Assembly (NCBI RefSeq): GCF_011516635.5
Contig: NZ_CP096255.1
Coordinates: forward strand, 6,198,501-6,262,500
Origin: Bradyrhizobium barranii subsp. apii
GTDB taxonomy: Bacteria; Pseudomonadota; Alphaproteobacteria; Rhizobiales; Xanthobacteraceae
DNA length: 64,000 bases
Direction of reading: 5' to 3'
Shown: one piece after another, positions 17,809-26,030 of the stretch
Layout of the letters: each line of letters starts with the position of its first letter
Numbering within the stretch: the stretch's first letter is position 1
Translations under genes and position numbers: made by a program
The notes under the pieces: model-generated
What the model was told of the DNA's origin: nothing
Database searches by the model: none
What the model saw: the letters and a program-made list of their open reading frames with translations, nothing else

Positions 17809-17915
17809 CTGTCATGCCCCGCGAAGGCGGGGCATCCAGTAACCCGTGTCAGCAGTCGGTTCCTACAATGCCCGCCACGGAGTACTGGATCATCCGCCTT
17901 CGCGGATGATGACAG
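17809..17915. repeat. Intergenic inverted repeat, family C, between convergent operons
   Basis: Arms CTGTCATGCCCCGCGAAGGC and on (from 17809) and TACTGG...GATGATGACAG (to 17915) pair across a spacer, each arm also forming its own small hairpin. It sits between the convergent cox operon and nadE and may terminate both. A half copy (GTCATGCCCCGCGAAGGC) is at 11763-11780 after the DUF2865 gene. Confidence 0.82.
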
Positions 17916-17954
17916 CGGTGGGGCGCCATCGCCTGATCCGCCGCGCGGCTCGCA

Positions 17955-19712
17955 TCAGCCCTCGAAGGCGTCGATCGACGCCTTGCTGCCGCGCGAGATC
18001 AGCGTCTGGTCCGCCGCAGGCGACGGCTCGCCCTTGTCGCGAAAGCGGTTGGTGATGGGATAGCGGCGGTCGCGGCCGAAATTCCTGGCCGTCACCTTCA
18101 CGCCCGGTGCGGCCTGGCGGCGCTTGTATTCGGCGACGTTGAGCAGATGATCGATGCGGGTGACCGTCTCGCGGTCGAAGCCGGCGGCGATGATCTTGTC
18201 GAGCGGCTCCTCGCGCTCGATCAAACGCTCCAGGATGGCGTCGAGCACGTCATAAGGCGGCAGCGAGTCCTGGTCGGTCTGGTTCTCGCGCAGCTCCGCC
18301 GTCGGCGGGCGCGTGATGATATCGGGAGGAATGACCTCGCCCGCGGGCCCTAGCGCGCCGTCGGGCTTCCAGTGGTTGCGCAGCGCGGCCAGCCGAAACA
18401 CCTGCGTCTTGTAGATATCCTTGATCGGATTGAAGCCGCCGTTCATGTCGCCATAGAGCGTGGCGTAGCCGACCGACATTTCCGACTTGTTGCCGGTCGT
18501 CACCACCATCAGCCCGGTTTTGTTGGAGATCGCCATCAGCAGCGTGCCGCGGGTGCGGGCCTGCAGGTTTTCCTCGGTGATATCGGGCGGCAGATTCTTG
18601 AAGATGCCGGACAGGATGGTCTCGAAGCCGGTCACGGCTTCAGCGATCGGCAGCACCTCGTAGCGGATTCCGAGATGCCCGGCGAGTTCGCCCGCGTCCG
18701 CGATCGAGCTCGCCGCGGTGTAGCGATAAGGCAGCATCACGCCATGCACCTGGTCGGCACCGAGCGCATCGACCGCGATCGCCGCGCAGAGAGCGGAGTC
18801 GATGCCGCCGGAAATGCCGAGCAGAACGCCGGGAAATCCGTTCTTGGCGACGTAGTCGCGCAAGCCCAGCACGCAGGCCGCGTAGTCGGCGTGGTCGCCC
18901 TCCGGCTGCGCGGCGATCGGTCCGGCGCAGCGCCAGTCGTCGCCGTTCCTGGTGAAGCGCAGTGTGGTAACGCTCTCTTCGAACGCCGGCAATTGCGCCG
19001 CGAGCGAGAGATCGCCGTTGAGCGCGAAGGAACCGCCGTCGAACACCAGCTCGTCCTGGCCGCAAACCTGGTTGAGATAGACCAGCGGCAGGCCGCTCTC
19101 GGTAACGCGCGCCACGGCGACCGAGAGGCGTACGTCGCTCTTGTCGCGGGCATAGGGCGAGCCGTTCGGCACCAGGATGATCTCGGCGCCGGTCTCGGCC
19201 AGCGTCTCGACCACGTTCTCGTAATCCTCGGACTCCTCCAGCCAGATGTCCTCGCAGATCGGCACGCCGATGCGCACGCCGCGCACGGTCACGGGACCTG
19301 CGGCAGGTCCGCGCGAAAACAGCCGCTTCTCGTCGAACACACCGTAATTCGGCAGATTGCACTTGAAGCGCAAGGCGGCGATTTTTCCGCCATCGAGCAG
19401 CGCGCAGGCATTATGGAGCCTGCCGTCCTCGATCCAGGGCGTGCCGACCAGCACCGCCGGGCCGCCATCCGCAGTCTCGCGCGCGAGCGCCTCGATCGCG
19501 GCGCGGCAGGTGTCCTGGAACGCCGGCTTCTGTACCAGATCTTCCGGCGGGTAGCCGGCGATGAACAATTCCGGAAACAGCACGAGATCGGCGCCGTCGG
19601 ACCTGGCTTGCGCGCGCGCCGCACGCACCTTCGCGGCATTGCCCTCGATGTCGCCCATGGTCGGATTGAGTTGGGCGAGCGTGACCGCGAATACGTTGAG
19701 ACGTTCGGTCAT
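17955..19712 (-). CDS. nadE: Glutamine-dependent NAD+ synthetase
   Basis: Makes NAD from deamido-NAD, ATP and glutamine. From the ATG at 19712 (MTERLNVFAV) it has 585 residues, normal for the two-domain form. The N-terminal nitrilase-like glutaminase has its triad at E48, K117 and C153; the C-terminal synthetase has the ATP-pyrophosphatase loop SGGIDS at 301-306. The open frame continues upstream over dgkA, but that part is not protein-like. It lies 17 bp after dgkA in the nadE-dgkA-aroG group. Confidence 0.95.
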   Translation of the reverse strand: MTERLNVFAVTLAQLNPTMGDIEGNAAKVRAARAQARSDGADLVLFPELFIAGYPPEDLVQKPAFQDTCRAAIEALARETADGGPAVLVGTPWIEDGRLHNACALLDGGKIAALRFKCNLPNYGVFDEKRLFSRGPAAGPVTVRGVRIGVPICEDIWLEESEDYENVVETLAETGAEIILVPNGSPYARDKSDVRLSVAVARVTESGLPLVYLNQVCGQDELVFDGGSFALNGDLSLAAQLPAFEESVTTLRFTRNGDDWRCAGPIAAQPEGDHADYAACVLGLRDYVAKNGFPGVLLGISGGIDSALCAAIAVDALGADQVHGVMLPYRYTAASSIADAGELAGHLGIRYEVLPIAEAVTGFETILSGIFKNLPPDITEENLQARTRGTLLMAISNKTGLMVVTTGNKSEMSVGYATLYGDMNGGFNPIKDIYKTQVFRLAALRNHWKPDGALGPAGEVIPPDIITRPPTAELRENQTDQDSLPPYDVLDAILERLIEREEPLDKIIAAGFDRETVTRIDHLLNVAEYKRRQAAPGVKVTARNFGRDRRYPITNRFRDKGEPSPAADQTLISRGSKASIDAFEG

Positions 19713-19729
19713 GGCCGCCGCACTCCGCT

Positions 19730-20083
19730 TCAGAGGAACCCCAATCGCTCGATGATGGCGATGATCCAGAACGCGCCGGCCATCAGCAGCGCAACGCCGA
19801 CCGCGGCCGAGCCCATGTCCTTGACCCGGCCGATCTGCTTGTCGTGATCCATGGTCAGGCGATCGGCAAGCTTCTCGATCGCGGTGTTGAGCAGCTCGAC
19901 CGTCAGCACGAACGCAACCGAACAGACCAGCTCGACCGCCCGCAGCGCCGTCGCGGCGACGAACCACGCCAGCGGCACCGACAGGATGAGCGCAAAAATC
20001 TCCTCGCGAACGGCCTGCTCCGACCGGAACGCGAAGGCCAGACCGTTACGTGAATTGATCGTCGCCTTCCAGATCCGCAGCAA
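19730..20083 (-). CDS. dgkA: Diacylglycerol kinase (prokaryotic, integral membrane)
   Basis: 117 residues with three membrane helices. The amphipathic start (WKATINSRNGLAFAFRSEQA) and the catalytic ELLNTAIEKLADR segment are diagnostic of DgkA. It phosphorylates diacylglycerol released during membrane-derived glucan synthesis, returning it to phospholipid synthesis. It lies 4 bp after aroG and 17 bp before nadE. Confidence 0.95.
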   Translation of the reverse strand: MLRIWKATINSRNGLAFAFRSEQAVREEIFALILSVPLAWFVAATALRAVELVCSVAFVLTVELLNTAIEKLADRLTMDHDKQIGRVKDMGSAAVGVALLMAGAFWIIAIIERLGFL

Positions 20084-20087
20084 GGTG

Positions 20088-21476
20088 TTAGAGCCCCGCG
20101 GCGACCGGCATCGGCCTGGCCTTGCCGGCGCGTTCCTGTTTGAGGAGCTCCGCGATCAGGAAAGCCATGTCGATCGATTGCTCGGCATTGAGGCGGGGAT
20201 CGCAGACCGTGTGGTAGCGGTCGTTGAGATCCTCGTCGGTGATCGCGCGGGCGCCGCCGATACACTCGGTGACGTCCTGGCCGGTCATCTCCAGATGCAC
20301 GCCGCCGGCGTGCGTGCCTTCCGCCGCGTGGATCGTGAAGAACGACTTCACCTCCGACAGGACGCGGTCGAACGGGCGTGTCTTGTAGCCCGACGTCGAG
20401 GTGATGGTGTTGCCGTGCATGGGATCGCACGACCAGACCACAACCCTGCCCTCGCGCTTCACGGCGCGGATCAGTCCCGGCAGATGGTCGGCGACCTTGT
20501 CGGAGCCAAAGCGGTTGATCAGCGTCAGCCGGCCCGGCTCGTTGTCAGGGTTGAGCACGTCGATCAGCTTCAAGAGCTCGTCGGGCTTGAGCGACGGGCC
20601 GCACTTCAGGCCGATCGGGTTCTTGATGCCGCGGAAATATTCGACATGGCCGTGATCGAGCTGACGGGTGCGGTCGCCGATCCAGATCATGTGGCCCGAG
20701 GTCGCGTACCAGTCGCCGGTGGTGGAATCGACGCGGGTCATGGCCTGCTCGTAGCCGAGCAGCAGCGCTTCGTGGCTGGTGTAGAAATCGGTGGAGCGCA
20801 GCTCGGGATGGGCCTCGAGATCGAGGCCACAGGCGCGCATGAAATTGAGCGCGTCCGAGATGCGGTCGGCCAGCTCCTTGTAGCGGCGGGACTGCGGGCT
20901 ATCCTTGAGGAAGCCGAGCATCCACTCATGCACGCTGCCGAGATTGGCGTAACCACCGGTCGCGAACGCACGCAGCAGGTTCAGCGTCGCGGCCGACTGG
21001 CGATAGGCCATAAGCTGGCGCTGCGGATCCGGCACGCGCGCTTCCTTGGTGAAGGCGATGTCGTTGACGATGTCGCCGCGATAGCTCGGCAGCTCGACGC
21101 CATCAATCTTCTCGGTCGGCGACGACCGCGGTTTTGCGAACTGGCCGGCAATGCGGCCAACCTTCACCACCGGCACCGCGCCGGCATAGGTCAGCACCAC
21201 CGCCATCTGCAGCAGCACCCGGAAGAAATCGCGGATGTTGTTGGCGCCGTGCTCGGCAAAGCTCTCGGCGCAATCGCCGCCCTGGAGCAGGAAGGCCTCG
21301 CCGGCCGCAACGCGCCCCAGCGACTTCTTCAGATTGCGCGCCTCACCCGCGAACACCAGCGGCGGAAAGGTCGCAAGCTGCGCCTCCACGTCGGCCAAGG
21401 CCTTGGCGTCGGGATAATCGGGCACCTGTAGCACCGGCTTGCTGCGCCAGGACTCGGGCGTCCACCGCTCGGACAT
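20088..21476 (-). CDS. aroG: 3-deoxy-7-phosphoheptulonate (DAHP) synthase, class II
   Basis: First step of the shikimate pathway: phosphoenolpyruvate plus erythrose 4-phosphate gives DAHP. The ATG at 21476 (MSERWTPESW) has a GGAGAG site; 462 residues, typical of the plant-like class II enzymes. The metal-binding cysteine is C69 in GGDCAESF, and KCGPSLKPDE and DPMHGNT loops follow. The open frame extends upstream through a terminator-like hairpin, so the longer start is rejected. The aroF/aroG naming of class II enzymes varies. Confidence 0.93.
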   Translation of the reverse strand: MSERWTPESWRSKPVLQVPDYPDAKALADVEAQLATFPPLVFAGEARNLKKSLGRVAAGEAFLLQGGDCAESFAEHGANNIRDFFRVLLQMAVVLTYAGAVPVVKVGRIAGQFAKPRSSPTEKIDGVELPSYRGDIVNDIAFTKEARVPDPQRQLMAYRQSAATLNLLRAFATGGYANLGSVHEWMLGFLKDSPQSRRYKELADRISDALNFMRACGLDLEAHPELRSTDFYTSHEALLLGYEQAMTRVDSTTGDWYATSGHMIWIGDRTRQLDHGHVEYFRGIKNPIGLKCGPSLKPDELLKLIDVLNPDNEPGRLTLINRFGSDKVADHLPGLIRAVKREGRVVVWSCDPMHGNTITSTSGYKTRPFDRVLSEVKSFFTIHAAEGTHAGGVHLEMTGQDVTECIGGARAITDEDLNDRYHTVCDPRLNAEQSIDMAFLIAELLKQERAGKARPMPVAAGL

Positions 21477-21495
21477 CGCAATCTCTCCGTGAAGT

Positions 21496-21525
21496 AAAAA
21501 AGCACAACCTGATCTGTGGGTTGCG
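21496..21525 (-). terminator. Hairpin plus T-run in the aroG leader
   Basis: On the minus strand CGCAACC pairs with GGTTGTG (7 bp, one G-U), followed at once by C and six T. This is an intrinsic-terminator shape only 20 bp before the aroG start codon, where no upstream same-strand gene needs ending. It could be an attenuator of aroG-dgkA-nadE. Confidence 0.5.
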
Positions 21526-21658
21526 AGGGCCGCCTTATACACAGCCCGGTCCCCCGCCGCCAGTTGTAAATCCATTTCGCACTGCAAACCCTTGCGGGGA
21601 AAGCCGAATTCGCATTTGCTGAGGGCTGGCAAGGAAACCGGCAGGACATCGGCTGCCC

Positions 21659-22555
21659 ATGGACGCGGCGCGCGACGACGTTTTCATCGACGAGATCACC
21701 TTCCCGGCGACGGACGGGTATCCGCTGGCAGGCACCCTCTTCCTGCCGCGCGGCACCAAACGCCATGCCGTGCTGATCAACTCCGCCACCGCCGTCCCGC
21801 GAAAAATCTATCGCGGCTTTGCCTCCTACCTCGCCCATCGCGGCTGCGCGGTCCTGACCTACGATTATCGCGGCATCGGCGATTCCCGGCAGCCGGCGAT
21901 GGTCGGCTACAACCAGCCGAAATCTCTGGTCGGATTCAAGGCCTCGATGTCGGACTGGGCCGCGCAGGACGTCACCGCCGCGGTGCGCTGGATGCGCGAG
22001 CGCTACACCACCCTGCCGCTCGCCTATGTCGGCCACTCCTTCGGCGGCCAGGCGCTGGGGCTGATCGACAACAACAGCGACATTTCACGCGCCGCGTTCG
22101 TGGCCTCGCAGGCCGCGACCTGGCAACTGATGGCGTCGCCGGAAAAATATCGCGTCTACGCCTTCATGAATTTCGTCGGCGTGCCGCTCGTCCACGCGCT
22201 CGGCTACGCCCCGGCCTGGGCCGGCATCGGCGAGGATCTGCCCAAGGGCGTCTTCCTGCAATGGGCCGACTGGGTCTCCAGCCCGCGCTATCTGTTCGAC
22301 TCCAAATTGCCGGCGCTGGAGAACTTCGCAAAATTCAAGGGCGAACTACGCGCACTCTGCTTCTCCGACGATCCCTGGGCAACGCGGCCCGCGGTCGAGC
22401 TGCTCGCGAGCGGCTTCTCCGCGATCAAGCCGGAGGTGCTGACGGTGAAGCCGTCCGACGTCGGCGCCAAGGCGATCGGCCATTTCGGCTTCTTCCGCCC
22501 CGAGCACCGCGACACGCTGTGGCGCGGCGTGGCGGAATGGATCCAGGGGGAGTGA
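21659..22555 (+). CDS. Alpha/beta-hydrolase family protein
   Basis: 298 residues. The nucleophile elbow is GHSFGG (Ser near 126), with a TYDYRGIGDS segment before it and a late His in FFRPEHRDTLW, so a Ser-Asp-His triad is likely. It resembles the group of predicted hydrolases with a conserved FRP-H ending. Substrate unknown. It converges with the sensor kinase gene with only 2 bp between them. Confidence 0.85.
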   Translation: MDAARDDVFIDEITFPATDGYPLAGTLFLPRGTKRHAVLINSATAVPRKIYRGFASYLAHRGCAVLTYDYRGIGDSRQPAMVGYNQPKSLVGFKASMSDWAAQDVTAAVRWMRERYTTLPLAYVGHSFGGQALGLIDNNSDISRAAFVASQAATWQLMASPEKYRVYAFMNFVGVPLVHALGYAPAWAGIGEDLPKGVFLQWADWVSSPRYLFDSKLPALENFAKFKGELRALCFSDDPWATRPAVELLASGFSAIKPEVLTVKPSDVGAKAIGHFGFFRPEHRDTLWRGVAEWIQGE

Positions 22556-22557
22556 CA

Positions 22558-23868
22558 TTACGCGGCCGCCGCGGGCAGCTTGATGACGATCCGCAATCCG
22601 CTTCGTTCGCCCTCCGTGATGTTCGCAGCGTCGATCGATCCCCCAAGTCGATCGACAATCCGCTTGACGATCGAGAGGCCTAGACCGACGCCCTCTCCTT
22701 CCGGCCGCTGCCCACGGAAGAACGGCTCGAATATCCGGCCGATCTCTTCGGGGGACACGCCCGGCCCATTGTCCTCGATCCGAAGCACAGCCACGGCACC
22801 GTCCCGGTAAATCGCCACATCGATCCTGCCGCCCGCCGGCGTGAAACGGAGCGCGTTATCGAGAAGATTGCGGATCATGGCTGCGAGCATGACCGGCTCG
22901 CCGCGCACCGGAACAGACTCGGCCCGTTCGAAACCGAGATCGACGCCGCGACTGATGGCCTCCCGCAACAGATCGGCGATGACGCTCTTCGCCGCGTGAT
23001 CGAGCTCCACAACCTCCCATTGCTCGCAATCGGTGGACGCAGCGTCGTGTCGTGCCAGCGCAAGCAACTGCTCCAGAAGATGCTTGCTGCGACTCATGCC
23101 CTGACGAAGCGCTGCAAGGCGCTCGCGCGCGGCCGGCGGCAGTTCGACGTGATCGAGATTCTCAGCCTGTACGCTCAACGCCGTCAGCGGTGTGCGCAGT
23201 TCGTGCGCGGCGTCCGCGATAAACCTTCGCTGCTGCCCTATCATCTCGTGCATGCGCTGCAACAGGCCGTTGATGGAAGACACGAACGGATTCAGTTCGC
23301 TTGGGAGGTCGCGCAGCGGCAACGCCGTCATGTCATCCGCACGCCGTGCGTTGAGTTCGTCCGCCAGCCGGACCATGGGCCGAAGCGATCCGGCAATGAC
23401 AAAGGCGATCACCAGCATCAGGCAAGGGATCAGCGCGGCGATCGGAAGCACGGTGCGGAGCGCCATGTCACTTGCGATCTCATCCCTGACACCCGTGCTC
23501 TGGGCCACGGCAAACCGGCTGCCGTCGGATCGCGTCCTCAGCACCACCCGGACCGGCTTTCCCTGTCGCGTTGCATCGCGCATCCCATCCTGAAGCCGCC
23601 ACAACTGGCGCTCCTCGGGTGCGCCTTGCGGCGCCCTGCCCAGCTCCATCAGCCAGACTTCGGAGTTTTCATCGACCCCATGGGGGTCCTGAGCTCCGGT
23701 GAAGCCACCGCTCTGAACGAGGCCCGCGATCTGGATCAGCACGGAGTCCTGCGTCTCGATCGCCTCATCGAATGCCCACCGGTGTGCGAAGACGCCTCCG
23801 ATGAGGCCGGTCACCAGCACGATCGTCGTCAAGCTGATGAACAGCCGGCCGCGCAGCGAGTTGATCAT
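22558..23868 (-). CDS. Sensor histidine kinase (QseC/PmrB-like)
   Basis: 436 residues from the ATG at 23868, which overlaps the stop of the response regulator gene (ATGA). A membrane helix at about 8-29, a periplasmic sensor of about 110 residues, a second helix near 138-161, a HAMP-like linker, then the kinase core: phospho-acceptor H222 in FIADAAHELRTPL, N-box IRNLLDNALRF, and G-boxes DNGPGV and GVGLGLSIV. It phosphorylates the adjacent OmpR-type regulator. The signal is unknown. Confidence 0.92.
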   Translation of the reverse strand: MINSLRGRLFISLTTIVLVTGLIGGVFAHRWAFDEAIETQDSVLIQIAGLVQSGGFTGAQDPHGVDENSEVWLMELGRAPQGAPEERQLWRLQDGMRDATRQGKPVRVVLRTRSDGSRFAVAQSTGVRDEIASDMALRTVLPIAALIPCLMLVIAFVIAGSLRPMVRLADELNARRADDMTALPLRDLPSELNPFVSSINGLLQRMHEMIGQQRRFIADAAHELRTPLTALSVQAENLDHVELPPAARERLAALRQGMSRSKHLLEQLLALARHDAASTDCEQWEVVELDHAAKSVIADLLREAISRGVDLGFERAESVPVRGEPVMLAAMIRNLLDNALRFTPAGGRIDVAIYRDGAVAVLRIEDNGPGVSPEEIGRIFEPFFRGQRPEGEGVGLGLSIVKRIVDRLGGSIDAANITEGERSGLRIVIKLPAAAA

Positions 23869-24527
23869 GGCGCGCGATCCACCATCCATCCCATCCCGCG
23901 CACGTTGCGGATCGCCTCCGTGCCGAGCTTCTTGCGGATGGTGTGGATCAGGAATTCGACCGCGTTGCTTTCGACCTCCTCGTTCCAGCCGTAAAGCTGT
24001 CGCTCGAGCTCGCTCCGCGACAGGATGGTGCCGGGGCGCGTCAACAAAGCCTGGAGCAGCGCGAACTCGCGCGCGGTCAGGAGGGCCGTTTGGCCACACA
24101 GCGAAGCCTCGCGGGTCGCAGGATCGAGACTGAGCCTGCCGTTACCAAGCACAGCGGGCGCACCGCTGCCCTCGCGGCGAAGCACCGCCCGCATCCGCGC
24201 CAGCAATTCACGTATCTCGAACGGCTTGACCAGATAATCGTCGGCGCCGAGATCGAGGCCTTCGATCCTGTGATCGACGCCATCCCGCGCGGTGACGATA
24301 ATGACCGGGCACCTGCAGCCATTCGCGCGCAACTGCCGCAGGATATCCCGACCGTCCGCGTTCGGCAGGCCGAGATCGAGCAGCAGGACTTCGTAGGATT
24401 CGCTCGCGGCGGCAAGCAGCGCGCTCTCGCCGTCTCTCACCCAGTCGACGGCGTAAGCAGCATCCTTCAGCGCCTGCTCGACGGCGGCTCCAACCATCCT
24501 GTCGTCTTCGATCAGCAGTACCCGCAA
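23865..24527 (-). CDS. OmpR-family response regulator
   Basis: 220 residues. The receiver domain has acidic D8-D9, phospho-acceptor D51, T79 and K101; a winged-helix DNA-binding domain follows (about 125-217), ending with the IRNVRGMGWMV wing. It belongs to the QseB/PmrA/TctD group. Members bind two direct half-sites 11 bp apart, and two such boxes lie directly upstream (24581-24599 and 24654-24672), so it probably regulates itself and the divergent COG4705 genes. Confidence 0.93.
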   Translation of the reverse strand: MRVLLIEDDRMVGAAVEQALKDAAYAVDWVRDGESALLAAASESYEVLLLDLGLPNADGRDILRQLRANGCRCPVIIVTARDGVDHRIEGLDLGADDYLVKPFEIRELLARMRAVLRREGSGAPAVLGNGRLSLDPATREASLCGQTALLTAREFALLQALLTRPGTILSRSELERQLYGWNEEVESNAVEFLIHTIRKKLGTEAIRNVRGMGWMVDRAP

Positions 24528-24580
24528 AGCTCGATCCTCGAAAGCCGGGCCATCCGGCCGTCAAAATCATGACAGTTCCG

Positions 24581-24599
24581 ACTTAGCGCAGAGTTAGGG
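24581..24599 (+). promoter_or_regulatory. Putative response-regulator box 1
   Basis: CTTAGC-GCAGA-GTTAGG: two similar hexamers 11 bp apart, the layout of PmrA/QseB-type boxes. It lies 54 bp before the response regulator start. Confidence 0.6.
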
Positions 24600-24653
24600 A
24601 GCGCCAGCAGGCCCAAAATGCGGCGAAGGCCGCCCCGCATTGAAAATTCTCGT

Positions 24654-24672
24654 CCCTAAGCCCGGCCTAAGT
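24654..24672 (-). promoter_or_regulatory. Putative response-regulator box 2
   Basis: On the minus strand CTTAGG-CCGGG-CTTAGG, a perfect direct repeat with 11-bp period and the inverted counterpart of box 1. It is 48 bp before the start of the first COG4705 gene. Confidence 0.65.
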
Positions 24673-24719
24673 CGCCTGCGCGACGGTCTCGCATCGCTTC
24701 GGCTTTGGGAGATTTGGGC

Positions 24720-25501
24720 GTGTCGCAATATTCAGGTTTTGGCGCAAGACGGATGCTGAACAAGGTTCCGGAGGTCACGGCGATCTTCTGGGCCATCAAG
24801 ATTCTCTCGACCACGGTTGGCGAGACCGGCGCCGACTATCTCGCGGTGCATGTCGGCCTAGGCGCCAGCCTGACCGCGATCTGCATGAGCGGCCTGCTGG
24901 TCGCTGCACTGCTGCTGCAACTGAACCGCCGCGTCTACGTGCCCTGGATCTACTGGCTGACCGTCGTTCTCGTCAGTATCGTCGGCACGCAGCTCACGGA
25001 TCTCCTGACCGACAAGCTCGAGATCAGCCTCTACATCAGCACAGCGGCGTTCGCTTGCGCGCTCGCCGCGACCTTTGCGGTCTGGTACGGCGTCGAGCGC
25101 ACGCTGTCGATCCACAGCATCGTGACGACGCGGCGCGAGCTGTTTTATTGGACGGCCATCCTCTTCACCTTCGCGCTCGGCACGGCCGCAGGCGATCTTG
25201 CCACCGAAGCACTTGGTCTCGGTTTCCAGCTCGGCGTCGCCGCCTTCGGCGTGCTGATCGCGGCGGTGATGATGGCCTATTACTTCGGCGCCAATCCCGT
25301 CCTCACCTTCTGGCTTGCCACATCCTGACCCGTCCGCTTGGCGCCTCGCTCGGCGATCTGCTCTCGCAATCGCGCGAGTACGGCGGCATCGGCCTCGGCA
25401 CGATCCAGACCAGCATCGCCTTCCTGACCGTGATCGTCGGCCTTGTCGCCTGGGTGGCCTTCGAGGGCGACGGCAGGCGTCGCGCCGATCCGGCGCAATA
25501 G
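24720..25501 (+). pseudogene. COG4705 membrane protein, copy 1, frameshifted
   Basis: Starts at GTG 24720 (VSQYSGFG, after GGGAG) or ATG 24753. The frame is good to about 25316, then a missing C (GCC-ACA where GCC-CAC is expected) gives a premature stop. The next frame continues exactly with HILTRPLGASLGDLLSQ and runs to 25501. Restored, the protein is about 260 residues, colinear with copy 2 at 26031-26822. It has about eight membrane helices and four repeats of a G-x-x-x-x-D motif. The break may be a real mutation or a base-call error in a C run. Without repair the last two helices are lost. Confidence 0.8.
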
Positions 25502-25559
25502 CTTCAACCGCGAAATCCCGCTCTCTGCATGAAGCAGGAGCTCCACCAGGAGAAACCAC

Positions 25560-25961
25560 ATGATGAAACTGATTTCCGCCGTCGCCGTCTGCCTCGTGAC
25601 GACCTTCGCAGGCGAGCCGCGCATTCATGCGACCCAGCACTTCACCTTCGTGCCGCTCGCGGAAGCCGCGACCGCAAAGCTCGGCGATCTCACGCCGTTC
25701 CGGAGCATCGTGGTCGACGTCGCCGCGCTGATCGACAAGGGCGACCTCCCCGCCGCCAAGACAAGGATCAAGGACCTCGAGACCAAATGGGACGAGGCCG
25801 AAGCCGGATTGAAGCCGCGCGCGGCAGCCGATTGGCACACCGTCGACAAGGCGATCGACCGCGCGCTGGAGGCGCTGCGCGCGGCCGCGCCGGATGCGGC
25901 GAAGTGCAAACAGGCGGTCGCTGATCTGCTCGCGGCCATGGATACCGCCGCGAAGTCCTGA
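25560..25961 (+). CDS. Small periplasmic helical protein between the COG4705 paralogues
   Basis: 133 residues with a short hydrophobic amino end (MMKLISAVAVCLVTTFA) that looks like a signal peptide. The rest is largely helical, rich in Ala, Lys and Asp, with a KTRIKDLETKWDEAEAGLKP stretch. A GGAGA ribosome site precedes the ATG at 25560; the next codon is also ATG. Databases often mislabel such proteins as histidine kinase, but no kinase motif is present. Its place between the two membrane genes suggests a periplasmic partner. Confidence 0.75.
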   Translation: MMKLISAVAVCLVTTFAGEPRIHATQHFTFVPLAEAATAKLGDLTPFRSIVVDVAALIDKGDLPAAKTRIKDLETKWDEAEAGLKPRAAADWHTVDKAIDRALEALRAAAPDAAKCKQAVADLLAAMDTAAKS

Positions 25962-26030
25962 CGCCTCTGCGCGCCATCATCCCGTCAGCCGCGGATCCCG
26001 GTCCGCGGCTGACGCAGCAACGAGGACACC

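Noticed and set aside
18372..19847. 491-codon plus-strand frame over nadE
   Set aside because: Antisense shadow; nadE has all catalytic motifs.
19713..19967. Upstream extension of nadE
   Set aside because: Overlaps dgkA and is not protein-like; NadE homologues start at the equivalent of 19712.
21526..21620. Leader peptide of about 26 codons before aroG
   Set aside because: Has a few Phe codons but no cluster of Phe/Tyr/Trp codons as in classical attenuation.
25310..25325. Programmed frameshift in COG4705 copy 1
   Set aside because: No slippery heptamer or downstream structure seen, and the paralogue is encoded without a shift.
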